From Inquilinus sp. Marseille-Q2685 (GTDB taxonomy: Bacteria; Pseudomonadota; Alphaproteobacteria; DSM-16000; Inquilinaceae): 64,000 bases of DNA. The DNA lies in contig NZ_CAKAKL010000001.1 of assembly GCF_916619195.1 (NCBI RefSeq), positions 496,001 through 560,000 on the forward strand. The letters are read 5' to 3'. The translations under genes were made by a program, and so were the position numbers. The notes beneath the pieces are model-generated. The model was given only the letters and a program-made list of their open reading frames with translations, had not been told where the DNA came from and made no database searches. This document shows, piece by piece, positions 56,543 through 64,000 of the stretch. The stretch's first letter is position 1. Every line of letters starts with the position of its first letter.

Positions 56543-59014
56543 ATGACCGCATTGGCGGAGACCGCCGAACCACTGCTGCCGCCGGCCTTCCAGGGCTGGT
56601 TCCGGCACAAGGGCTGGACGCCGCATCCGCACCAGCTGGAGATGCTGCAGGCGGCGCGCGACGGCACCCATGCCCTGCTGATCGCCCCGACGGGCGGCGG
56701 CAAGACCCTGGCCGGCTTCCTGCCGACGCTGACCGAGCTGGCGGAGCGGCCGCGCGAGGGGCTGCACACGCTCTACATCTCGCCGCTCAAGGCCCTGGCG
56801 GTCGACATCCACCGCAACCTGGAGCAGCCGATCGCCGAGATGCGGCTGCCGATCCGGGCCGAGACCCGCACCGGCGACACGCCGCAGATAAAGCGCGAGC
56901 GTCAGCGCCGCCATGCGCCGCAGATCCTGATGACGACGCCGGAGAGCCTGGCGCTGCTGCTGTCCTACACCGACGCCGACCGCATCTTCGGGTCCCTGCG
57001 GTGCGTCATCGTCGACGAGCTGCACGCTTTGGCCGGCACCAAGCGCGGCGACCTGCTGGCGCTCGGCCTCGCGCGCCTGGCCACCTTGGCGCCGGAGGCC
57101 CGCCGGGTCGGGCTGTCGGCCACCGTCGCGCATCCGGACGCGCTGGTCGCCTGGCTGTCGCCGACCGGCCATGCCGACCCGGCGCTGGTGCGCACGGTGC
57201 GCGGCCCGCCCGGGATCAAGCCGATCGTCGAGATCATGGAGACCGAGAGCCGCCTGCCCTGGGCCGGGCACATGGGCACCTACGCCGCCCAGGATCTCTA
57301 CGACCGCATCCGCAGGGCCGGCACCACGCTGCTCTTCGTCAACACCCGGGCGCAGGCGGAGCTGGTGTTCCAGGCGCTGTGGCGGATCAACGACGAGGTG
57401 CTGCCGATCGCCCTGCATCACGGCAGCCTGGCGGCGGAGCAGCGCCGCAAGGTCGAGGCGGCGATGGCGCGGGGCGAGCTGCGCGCCGTGGTCGCCACAT
57501 CCTCGCTCGACCTCGGCATCGACTGGGCGGCGGTCGACCTGGTGATCCAGATCGGCGCGCCGAAGGGCGCCAGCCGCCTGCTGCAGCGCATCGGCCGGTC
57601 GAACCACCGCTTCGACGCGCCCTCGGTCGCGGTGCTGGTGCCGGCCAACCGTTTCGAGGTGCTGGAGTGCCGCGCCGCCTCCGACGCCATCGAGGCGATG
57701 ACGCTGGACGGCGATCCGCCCGCCCCCGGCACGCTCGACACGCTGGCGCAGCACCTGCTGGGCTGCGCCTGCTCCGCCCCGTTCGACGCCCGTGCGATGT
57801 TCGCCGAGGTGCGCCGCGCCGCGCCCTATGCCGCCCTGACCCGCCGCGACTTCGACGACGTGCTGGAGTTCGTCGCCCATGGCGGCTACGCGCTGCGCAA
57901 CTACGACCGCTTCCACCGGCTGAGGCAGGACGCCGAGGGGCGCTGGAAGGTGGCCAGCGCCGTGGTCGCCCGGCAGTACCGGATGAATGTCGGCACCATC
58001 GTCGAGGAGGAGATGCTGAAGGTCCGCCTCTCCGGCGGCTTCGGCAAGGTGCTCGGCGAGGTCGAGGAGTATTTCGCCCAGGGGCTGGTGCCGGGCGACA
58101 CCTTCATGTTCGCGGGGCAGCTGCTGCGCTTCATCGGCATCCGCGAGATGAGCGTGATCTGCAGCCGCGCCGCCAACGGCGAGCCCAAGGTTCCGGCCTA
58201 TGCCGGCGGCCGCATGCCGCTGACCACCCATCTGGCCGACCGGGTGCGGCGGCTGCTGTCCACCCCCGCCCATTGGGCCGGGCTGCCGGATGACGCGCGG
58301 GAGTGGCTGGAGCTGCAGCGCGACCGCTCCGGCCTGCCGGGACCCGGCGAGCTGATGATCGAGACCTTCCCGCGCGGCGGCCGGCACTATATGGTCGCCT
58401 ACTGCTTCGAGGGCCGGCAGGCGCACCAGACGCTGGGCATGCTGGTGACCAAGCGGATGGAGCGCGCCGGGCTGGGCCCGATCGGCTTCGTCGCCACCGA
58501 CTACGTGCTGGCGACCTGGAGCCTGGAGCCGGTGACCGACCCGGCGCCGCTGTTCGACGAGGACATGCTTGGCGACGACCTGGAGGCCTGGATGGGCGAA
58601 TCCAGCCTGCTGCGCCGCACCTTCCGCAACGTCGCCGTGATCGCCGGGCTGATCGAGCGCCGCATGCCCGGCGAGCGCAAGACCGGCCGCCAGGTCACGG
58701 TCAGCGCCGACCTGATCTACGACGTGCTGCGCCGGCACCAGCCGGACCATGTGCTGCTGCGCGCCACCCGCGCCGACGCGGCCCGCGGTCTGGTCGACCT
58801 CGGCCGTGTCGCCCTGCTGCTGAAGCGCGCCCGGCGCAAGCTGACGCTGCGCGCCCTTGACCGCATCTCACCCCTGGCCGTGCCGGTGCTGCTGGAGATC
58901 GGCCGCGTCAGCATCGCCGACGGCGCCATCGACCTGATGCTGGAGGAAGCCGCCGCCGAGATGATCGCCGAGGCGACGCCGAAGCGGGGCGAGCGCGGGC
59001 GAAAGCGCGCGTGA
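56543..59014 (+). CDS. Ligase-associated DNA damage response DEXH-box helicase (Lhr-like)
   Basis: An ~823-aa superfamily 2 helicase of the short Lhr type. Motifs: Walker A APTGGGKT (~48-55), ISPLKALAVD (Ia), MTTPESLALLL (Ib), VDELHALAGTKRG (II), GLSATVAHP (III), LFVNTRAQAELVF (IV), ATSSLDLGIDWAAVD (V), QRIGRSNHR (VI), and a winged-helix/Lhr C-terminal region. It is normally encoded beside the ATP-dependent ligase and MBL exonuclease; here those are 12.5 kb upstream and no PdeM-like phosphoesterase is seen. ATG 56525 is an alternative start. Confidence 0.92.
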   Translation: MTALAETAEPLLPPAFQGWFRHKGWTPHPHQLEMLQAARDGTHALLIAPTGGGKTLAGFLPTLTELAERPREGLHTLYISPLKALAVDIHRNLEQPIAEMRLPIRAETRTGDTPQIKRERQRRHAPQILMTTPESLALLLSYTDADRIFGSLRCVIVDELHALAGTKRGDLLALGLARLATLAPEARRVGLSATVAHPDALVAWLSPTGHADPALVRTVRGPPGIKPIVEIMETESRLPWAGHMGTYAAQDLYDRIRRAGTTLLFVNTRAQAELVFQALWRINDEVLPIALHHGSLAAEQRRKVEAAMARGELRAVVATSSLDLGIDWAAVDLVIQIGAPKGASRLLQRIGRSNHRFDAPSVAVLVPANRFEVLECRAASDAIEAMTLDGDPPAPGTLDTLAQHLLGCACSAPFDARAMFAEVRRAAPYAALTRRDFDDVLEFVAHGGYALRNYDRFHRLRQDAEGRWKVASAVVARQYRMNVGTIVEEEMLKVRLSGGFGKVLGEVEEYFAQGLVPGDTFMFAGQLLRFIGIREMSVICSRAANGEPKVPAYAGGRMPLTTHLADRVRRLLSTPAHWAGLPDDAREWLELQRDRSGLPGPGELMIETFPRGGRHYMVAYCFEGRQAHQTLGMLVTKRMERAGLGPIGFVATDYVLATWSLEPVTDPAPLFDEDMLGDDLEAWMGESSLLRRTFRNVAVIAGLIERRMPGERKTGRQVTVSADLIYDVLRRHQPDHVLLRATRADAARGLVDLGRVALLLKRARRKLTLRALDRISPLAVPVLLEIGRVSIADGAIDLMLEEAAAEMIAEATPKRGERGRKRA

Positions 59015-59046
59015 ACGGGTGACTCGCAGCAGCGGTCACACACGTT

Positions 59047-59178
59047 GCCTCTCCCGCTTGCGGGAGAGGTCGGAGACGCGAAGCGGCTCCGGGTGAGGGG
59101 ATTTCGTCGAGGCCTGGGCCAGCCCTCACCCGGTCTCGCTGCGCGAGCCCGACCTCTCCCGCGTCCGGCGGGAGAGGC
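59047..59178. repeat. Palindromic intergenic element, family C
   Basis: A ~132-bp compound palindrome: GCCTCTCCCGC...GCGGGAGAGG at the left and CCTCTCCCGC...GGCGGGAGAGGC at the right, with an inner CGGGTGAGGG / CCCTCACCCG pair. It has the look of a dispersed extragenic palindrome; only one copy is in the window. It fills most of the gap between the helicase and cyclase genes. Confidence 0.75.
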
Positions 59179-59298
59179 AATGCCAGGCCGTCAACATCGC
59201 GCTACATTCACGCGATCGCCCTGCGTGACCGGGCGACACCGTTTGTGAGCCCCGCCCGGATTTGCTAAAATTGCATCCTTCGGGGCGAGGACAGGCCC

Positions 59299-61059
59299 AT
59301 GGAACGGCCGGAGGTCCAGCGCAGGCTGGCGGCGATCCTGGCGGCGGACATGGTGGGCTACAGCCGGCTGATGGAGGCCGACGAGGCCGGCACCCTCGCG
59401 CGGCTGAAGACCCACCGGCTGGAGCTGATCGACCCGGCGATCGCCAAGACCCGCGGCAGCATCGTCAAGACCACGGGCGACGGCCTGCTGGTCGAATTCG
59501 CCAGCATCGTCGACGCCCTGACCTGCGCCACCGAGATCCAGCGTCGCATGGCCCGGCGCAACAGCGACGTCTCGCCGGCCCGCTGGATCCAGTTCCGCAT
59601 CGGCATCAATCTCGGCGACGTGATCGTCGAGGACGGCGACCTGTTCGGCGACGGCGTCAACGTCGCGGCGCGGCTGGAGGCGCTGGCGGAGCCGGGCGGG
59701 ATCTGCGTCTCGGGCGCGGTGCGCGACCAGGTCGGCGACCGCCTCGATTTCGGCTTCGACGATCTCGGCGAGCAGTCGGTCAAGAACATCTCACGGCCGA
59801 TCCGCGTCTACCGGGTCCGGCTCGACACGGTGGTGGCCGAGGCCCCGCCCGAGGTCGCCGCCGCGGCTCCGGCCGCGATCAAGCCTTCCATCGTCGTGCT
59901 GCCCTTCGACAACATGAGCGGCGATCCGGAGCAGGAGTTCTTCGCCGACGGGCTGACCGAGGACATCATCACCGAGCTGTCGCGCTTCCACGAGCTGCTG
60001 GTGATCTCCCGCAACTCCGCCTTCGTGCACAAGGGCAAGGCGGTGAAGGTGCAGGACGTCGCCCGCGAGTTCGGCGTCCACTACGTGGTCGAGGGCAGCG
60101 TCCGCAAGGCCGGCGGCCGGGTGCGGGTCACGGTGCAGCTGATCGACGCCGAGACCGACCGGCACATCTGGGCCGAGCGCTACGACCGCGATCTGGCCGA
60201 CATCTTCGCCATCCAGGACGAGGTGACCTCGGCGATCGCCGCCACCCTGCCCGGCCGGGTCGAAGCCGCGGCGCGCGACCGGGCGAAGCGGAAGACCACC
60301 GGCAATCTGGAAGCCTATGAATGCCTGCTGGCCGGCAAGGTGCTGCACCACCGGTCGACACGCGACGACAACGCCCAGGCGCTGGCGCTGCTCGACCGCG
60401 CCGTCGCCCTCGACCCGAAATATGCCCACGCCCACGCCTGGCGGGCCTGCGTGCTGGGCCAGAGCTGGGTCAACGGCTGGTGCGCCGATCGCGACGCCAC
60501 CTGGGACGCCGTGGTCGGCGAGCTCGAGACCGCCGTCGCCCTCGACGACAACGACGCCGACGTCCACCGCATCCTCGCCGCGGTCGCCCTGACGCGGCAC
60601 GAATTCGAACCATCCATGTACCACCAGGACCGGGCGATCGCCCTGAATCCGAATCACGACCTGATCGTGGTGCAGCAGGGCGAGATCCTGACCTGGCTCG
60701 GCCGGCCGGAGGAAGGCATCGACTGGATCCGCAAGGCGATGCGGCTCAACCCGCATCACCCGGAGCGGTTCTGGAGCCATCTCGGCCGGGCCTATTATAC
60801 CGCCAAACGCTACGCCGAGGCGGTGGAGGCCTACAGCCACATCACCAGGCCTGACCACACCCACCACGCCTTCCTCGCCGCCGCGCTGGCCTGGATGGGC
60901 GATGCCACGGCCGCCGGCGCCCATGCCCAGGCGGTGCTGCGGACCAACCCCGATTTCACGGCGGAGGCGTTCCTGGCGACCCTGCACTACAAGGGCGACG
61001 AGGACCGCGCCCACTGCCGAGACGGCCTGCTCAAGGCCGGGCTGCCCGCCGGGTCCTGA
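59299..61059 (+). CDS. Adenylate/guanylate cyclase domain protein with TPR repeats
   Basis: A 586-aa protein of three parts. Residues ~1-175 are a class III cyclase domain (ILAADMVGYSRLM, IVKTTGDGLLVEF, GDGVNVAARLEALAEPGG). Residues ~199-330 are the IVVLPFDNMSGDPEQEFFAD module (TolB_N-like) commonly found with such cyclases. The remainder are tetratricopeptide repeats. No membrane segment is predicted. The family is often multicopy in alphaproteobacteria; catalytic output and stimulus are unknown. It is not clearly operonic. Confidence 0.9.
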   Translation: MERPEVQRRLAAILAADMVGYSRLMEADEAGTLARLKTHRLELIDPAIAKTRGSIVKTTGDGLLVEFASIVDALTCATEIQRRMARRNSDVSPARWIQFRIGINLGDVIVEDGDLFGDGVNVAARLEALAEPGGICVSGAVRDQVGDRLDFGFDDLGEQSVKNISRPIRVYRVRLDTVVAEAPPEVAAAAPAAIKPSIVVLPFDNMSGDPEQEFFADGLTEDIITELSRFHELLVISRNSAFVHKGKAVKVQDVAREFGVHYVVEGSVRKAGGRVRVTVQLIDAETDRHIWAERYDRDLADIFAIQDEVTSAIAATLPGRVEAAARDRAKRKTTGNLEAYECLLAGKVLHHRSTRDDNAQALALLDRAVALDPKYAHAHAWRACVLGQSWVNGWCADRDATWDAVVGELETAVALDDNDADVHRILAAVALTRHEFEPSMYHQDRAIALNPNHDLIVVQQGEILTWLGRPEEGIDWIRKAMRLNPHHPERFWSHLGRAYYTAKRYAEAVEAYSHITRPDHTHHAFLAAALAWMGDATAAGAHAQAVLRTNPDFTAEAFLATLHYKGDEDRAHCRDGLLKAGLPAGS

Positions 61060-61133
61060 GCTCACGAGATGTGCCCTGCCCCCGCCTGAGGGATTCGCTA
61101 CGATCGATCCACACGGCGGAATCGGGGGAGACC

Positions 61134-61748
61134 ATGGCGGAGGATGCGGAACGACGGGATCGCCTGGCCCGGGCCAAGGCGGCGCTGGCGATCGACGCCT
61201 CGCCGGCCAGCCGGGCGCGGATCGACTGCGGCTACGAGGCGCTGTGCGTCGACCTGGTCAGCGAATGGGTGCTCGGCGAGCGCCGCTACGAGAGCCAGGG
61301 GCAGCAGGCCGAGGCCTGGATCGCCCGGTTCTACGACGCGCTGCACAGCGACGAGCAGCCGGACGCGAACCGGATCTATGCCCGCTACCAGCTCGGCCTG
61401 CCGCGGGCGCAGTATCTGGCGCGGCTGCTGCGCGCCCGCCGCACGGCGCAATGGCGGACGGCCGCCCGGGCCGAGCTGCGCCAGGGACTGGAGCGGGCCG
61501 AGGCCGACGCCCGCGCCGCCGCCGCGGCCGGCCGGGCCCAGGTGCAGCGCTTCGAGCTGAGCCTGTCGCGCGGCGGCTATGACGAGCTCGTCACCCTCTA
61601 CGACACGGTCGCGGCGGCGGTGGCCGACGGCGACCGGCCGGCGCCGCCGGCGAAGAAACCCTCCTCCCCCACCCTGACCTGGTTCTCGATCACGGCGGAG
61701 ACGATCCTGGCCCTGCTCGATGCCCTGCGCCGGGAGGACCGGCCATGA
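61134..61748 (+). CDS. Hypothetical coiled protein
   Basis: A 204-aa soluble, helical, Ala/Arg-rich protein starting at ATG 61134 with a GGGGGAG ribosome-binding site. It shows RARIDCGYEALCVDLVSEWV, two helices with coiled-coil character (ARAELRQGLERAEADARAAA) and a Pro-rich hinge before the final helix ETILALLDALRRED. No recognised family. It overlaps the next membrane-protein gene by 4 nt, so the two form an operon. Confidence 0.7.
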   Translation: MAEDAERRDRLARAKAALAIDASPASRARIDCGYEALCVDLVSEWVLGERRYESQGQQAEAWIARFYDALHSDEQPDANRIYARYQLGLPRAQYLARLLRARRTAQWRTAARAELRQGLERAEADARAAAAAGRAQVQRFELSLSRGGYDELVTLYDTVAAAVADGDRPAPPAKKPSSPTLTWFSITAETILALLDALRREDRP

Positions 61749-62170
61749 CCAACCCGCTGTCGCTGCTCAGCCCGCTGCTGACCCTGGCCGGCCTCGTCGG
61801 CAGCTTCTTCTACATCCAGCTCAGCCAATGGCTGCGCGATCTGGTGGCGCTGCGCCAGAAGGTCGAGCTGAACCGCTTCGCCGGCGACGAGGCGCAAAAG
61901 CGCGCCATCGCCGAATGCCGGATCGAATACCGCCGGCTGGCGACTTGGCACATCTATGTCGTCAACGCGAGCGTGATCGCCTTCGTGCTGTTCATCCTGG
62001 TGCTGGGGCTGCTGATGATCCGCCCGGCCGCCGCCGACCCGATGTACGACTATCTGGCGACCGCGCTGTGGGTCTTCCTCGCCGTGTTCGTCGGCCTCGC
62101 CTCCGGCCTGTTCTGGCTCGGCCACAGCAAGGCGCGGGAGATCGGGGACATCCTGGAGCCGAAAGCCTGA
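61745..62170 (+). CDS. Hypothetical small membrane protein
   Basis: A 141-aa protein with three hydrophobic helices at ~5-25 (LSLLSPLLTLAGLVGSFFYI), ~72-92 (VNASVIAFVLFILVLGLLMI) and ~106-126 (ALWVFLAVFVGLASGLFWL), separated by a charged loop. No recognised family. The 4-nt overlap with the upstream helical protein gene suggests a two-protein complex. Confidence 0.75.
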   Translation: MTNPLSLLSPLLTLAGLVGSFFYIQLSQWLRDLVALRQKVELNRFAGDEAQKRAIAECRIEYRRLATWHIYVVNASVIAFVLFILVLGLLMIRPAAADPMYDYLATALWVFLAVFVGLASGLFWLGHSKAREIGDILEPKA

Positions 62171-62185
62171 TCCGACGCATGGCCG

Positions 62186-62641
62186 TCAAGGCCCGCGGTC
62201 GCCCAGCAGCCCCAAGCCGCCCGCGGGGGGCTGGATTCCCGCGCGGTCCGCGGCGGGCATCTCCGCCAGGCTGGCGGCGAGGGCCGACTGCAGCAGCGCC
62301 TGCACGTCCCCGGTCCTGGACCGGACCTCGGCCATGGCAGCTTCCAGTGCGCCGAGGTCGAGCGGGTCGGCCCGCATCAGCGCGAACATGCGCTGCCGCG
62401 CCTCGCGCAGGCCGCCGACCGCGGACCGCAGCTCCGCCCGGTCCTGCAGCAGCCGGCGCAGCACGTCCCGCCGCAGCTCCGGCGGATAGGCCCGCATCAC
62501 CGAGGCGGCCACCGTCTCCACGCGCCGCTCGAACCAGCGGCCGGCCAGCCAGGCGCCGCCCAGGAACAGGTTGAGGCATAGCGAGGCCGACAGGACGATG
62601 GCGAGGATCAGCGTGGTTCGCCGCCGCAATGCCGTGGTCAC
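62186..62641 (-). CDS. Periplasmic heavy-metal sensor-like protein (Metal_resist type)
   Basis: A 151-aa protein with one N-terminal membrane anchor (TLILAIVLSASLCLNLFLG) and a helical periplasmic domain (YPPELRRDVLRRLLQDRAEL, LREARQRMFALMRADP) resembling the Metal_resist/CnrX/ZraP group. It has no obvious Cys/His metal cluster, so metal binding is unproven. It overlaps the anti-sigma-like gene by 4 nt, making it the third gene of an ECF sigma operon. Confidence 0.8.
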   Translation of the reverse strand: MTTALRRRTTLILAIVLSASLCLNLFLGGAWLAGRWFERRVETVAASVMRAYPPELRRDVLRRLLQDRAELRSAVGGLREARQRMFALMRADPLDLGALEAAMAEVRSRTGDVQALLQSALAASLAEMPAADRAGIQPPAGGLGLLGDRGP

Positions 62642-63048
62642 AGCAAGCCTCCGAGATCACCCTGGCCGGACATCAGCGCCAGTACCGACAGCGCGACGTC
62701 GAGATCGGCACCGCCGGGCAGTGTTGCCAGCATCACCACTGCGCCGGCGGCGAGGGACAGCAGCGAGGCGCCCGCGCTCGCAGTCCAGAAGCGCCATGTC
62801 GGCCGCCAAGCCGCCTCCTCCTCCGCCTCGACGGCCGCCAGGATCCGGCCGATCTCCGCAGCGCCGAAGGGCGGCGGGCGGACCGCGGCGCCCAGCGTCC
62901 GTTCGAGGGCGGCGAACCGCGCCAGCATCTCCGCCGCTTCGGCATCCTCGGCCACAAGCCGGCGGGCGGAGTCGGCCAGCTTCCGTGGCCAGCGGTCGAG
63001 ATCGGCCCCGAAACGGAGCAGCGCCTCGTCGAGTTCGGCCCTGGTCAT
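62638..63048 (-). CDS. Probable anti-sigma factor (transmembrane)
   Basis: A 136-aa protein with a cytoplasmic N-terminal domain (LDEALLRFGADLDRWPRKLA) and one membrane helix (FWTASAGASLLSLAAGAVVM). It follows an ECF sigma gene with a 4-nt overlap, the standard arrangement for its membrane anti-sigma. It lacks the zinc-binding HxxxCxxC motif. Assignment is by context and topology. Confidence 0.7.
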   Translation of the reverse strand: MTRAELDEALLRFGADLDRWPRKLADSARRLVAEDAEAAEMLARFAALERTLGAAVRPPPFGAAEIGRILAAVEAEEEAAWRPTWRFWTASAGASLLSLAAGAVVMLATLPGGADLDVALSVLALMSGQGDLGGLL

Positions 63049-63620
63049 GACCTCGTCTCCCTTTCGTCGATCACGGCCCGCAGCGTGCGCCGGGCACGGA
63101 CCAGAAGCTGCTCCGCCGCCCCCTGGCTGATGCCTAGGATGGCGGCGATCTCGGCATTGCTCCGCCCGCCCTGGACGGCCAGCAGCAGCGCCAGCCGCTG
63201 CCGCTCGGGCAGGGTCCGGATCAGCCGGGCGACCGCCGCGAGGCGGTCGCGGCCGGACAGGGTTGTCAGCGCGGTCGGCGCGTCGTCGGCCGGCTCCGGC
63301 CCGTTCCCGAAGGGCAGCCAGCGCCGCAGGCGCCGCCGCCGCGCCCGGTCGAGGCAGCGATTGGCGACCACGCGGTAGAGCCAGGTGGTGAACGCCGCCT
63401 GGCCCGGCCGCCACGCATCGGGCCGCCGCCACAGCATCAGGAACACGTCCTGCGCGATGTCGTCGGCCTCATCCGCCCGGCCGCCGAACCCCAGCGCCAG
63501 CCCTCGCACCCTGTCGCCGTGGCGGCGCATGAGCACGGCGAAGGCACGCCGATCCCCGGCGGCAATGCGGGCCAGGAGATCTGCGTCGGCCAGCGCCTCC
63601 TCGCCCGCCCCCTCCGCCAT
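63045..63620 (-). CDS. ECF-type RNA polymerase sigma factor
   Basis: A 191-aa sigma-70 family factor. Region 2 is ADLLARIAAGDRRAFAVLMRR with DIAQDVFLMLWRRPDAW, region 2.4 includes AFTTWLYRVVANRCLDRARR, and region 4 is LPERQRLALLLAVQGGRSNA followed by EIAAILGISQGAAEQLLVRA. ATG 63620 is chosen by family length; the frame continues upstream. It heads an operon with an anti-sigma-like and a metal-sensor-like gene, suggesting an envelope-stress or metal-response regulon. Confidence 0.92.
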   Translation of the reverse strand: MAEGAGEEALADADLLARIAAGDRRAFAVLMRRHGDRVRGLALGFGGRADEADDIAQDVFLMLWRRPDAWRPGQAAFTTWLYRVVANRCLDRARRRRLRRWLPFGNGPEPADDAPTALTTLSGRDRLAAVARLIRTLPERQRLALLLAVQGGRSNAEIAAILGISQGAAEQLLVRARRTLRAVIDERETRS

Positions 63621-63639
63621 GCCGTGCGTCCGCGATGCG

Positions 63640-63939
63640 TCAAAACCGGCGCCAGACCCGCCCTGCCGCAATGCTGCGGCCTGCCGGCCCGGTGACGCTG
63701 CGGTAACCGTAGCTGCGGAACGGGCCTTGCACCACGCCGCTGGAGCGGGACCAGGACCGGCCGCCGGGGCCGGTGACATCGACGGTGCGGCTGCAGGAAT
63801 GGTTGCCGCATTGTCCGCTGAGCGTCCGGGTTCCGCCATGCGGGCCGGTCCAGCTGCGGGACCAGTCCTCGGCGCCGGCCGGACCCGCGGTCAGAAGAAG
63901 CGCCGCCGCGACGGCCGCCATGCTGAGCCTGATCATCAT
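63640..63939 (-). CDS. Small secreted Gly/Ser-rich protein
   Basis: A 99-aa protein with a signal peptide (RLSMAAVAAALLLTAGPAGA) and a mature part of repeated WSRSWTGPHGGTRTL- and GPGGRSWSRSS-like motifs with one Cys pair (QCGNHSC). No family is recognised. It lies 19 nt upstream of the sigma gene on the same strand and could belong to the same stress operon. Confidence 0.7.
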   Translation of the reverse strand: MMIRLSMAAVAAALLLTAGPAGAEDWSRSWTGPHGGTRTLSGQCGNHSCSRTVDVTGPGGRSWSRSSGVVQGPFRSYGYRSVTGPAGRSIAAGRVWRRF

Positions 63940-63956
63940 CCCTCCTTCCGCCCGTC

Positions 63957-64000
63957 TCAGCGGGCCTGGTTCAGAAAGGCCACGAACTGCGCCTTGGTGA
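63957..64000 (-). CDS. C-terminal end of an unidentified protein
   Basis: The last 14 codons of a minus-strand gene entering from beyond the window, ending TKAQFVAFLNQAR before a TGA. The pattern is reminiscent of an EF-hand-type helix, but too little is present to name it. Confidence 0.4.
   Translation of the reverse strand, partial: TKAQFVAFLNQAR

Overview
The window is GC-rich bacterial chromosome. Gene content and order point to an alphaproteobacterium, most likely Rhodospirillales (an inference from synteny, not a database result). The clearest marker is the minus-strand block tRNA-Phe / yacG / RNase G-like / maf / infA / LMW phosphatase / UPF0262 / hisD / hisG, with DUF2948 / murA / dcd further on, which is typical of alphaproteobacteria. 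Coding density is high and many neighbouring genes overlap by 4 nt.

Layout. 1-11.0 kb: the end of a carbon monoxide dehydrogenase-like molybdenum hydroxylase operon (coxL end, coxM), a ParDE toxin-antitoxin pair, an adenylate cyclase and a Tat-exported PLP enzyme, then a tightly overlapping maturation operon (MoxR ATPase, GNAT, VWA protein, two XdhC-type proteins, a fused molybdopterin-binding/nucleotidyltransferase protein, an Fe-S scaffold). 11.1-19.2 kb: a frameshifted cytochrome b561, small metabolic genes, a 5'-nucleotidase/patatin pair and an AraC/MFS divergent pair. 19.3-20.4 kb: a stand-alone RTX protein. 20.5-26.2 kb: the conserved yacG-hisG block, containing a Phd antitoxin gene broken by one stop codon. 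26.3-36.9 kb: a segment bounded by two direct copies of a palindromic repeat that separates hisG from DUF2948/murA. It carries pgm, a TetR regulator, an unrecognised three-gene cluster (802-aa protein with hydrophobic C-terminus, Hint-domain protein, 257-aa protein) and a NitT/TauT-type ABC transporter. 37-39.7 kb: DUF2948, murA, dcd, a small basic protein and tRNA-Thr. 39.8-41.4 kb: sparsely coding sequence with two small hypothetical genes.

41.4-64 kb: the DNA ligase and exonuclease of the ligase-associated repair module (its helicase lies 12.5 kb away), VapBC, pseudouridine catabolism (psuK/psuG), an LpxR-like outer-membrane protein, flavin reductase, a nucleoside phosphorylase-like protein, an amino acid permease, a 907-aa LysM protein of unknown role, a glycerophosphodiesterase, a cyclase-TPR protein, two unknown genes and an ECF sigma / anti-sigma / metal-sensor-like operon.

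The best candidate for something undescribed is the 29.2-33.9 kb cluster. Other points of note are broken or altered genes (Phd nonsense codon, cytochrome b561 frameshift, a hydrolase without its serine nucleophile), two perfect palindromes before toxin-antitoxin operons, and the repeat-bounded insertion in a conserved block.
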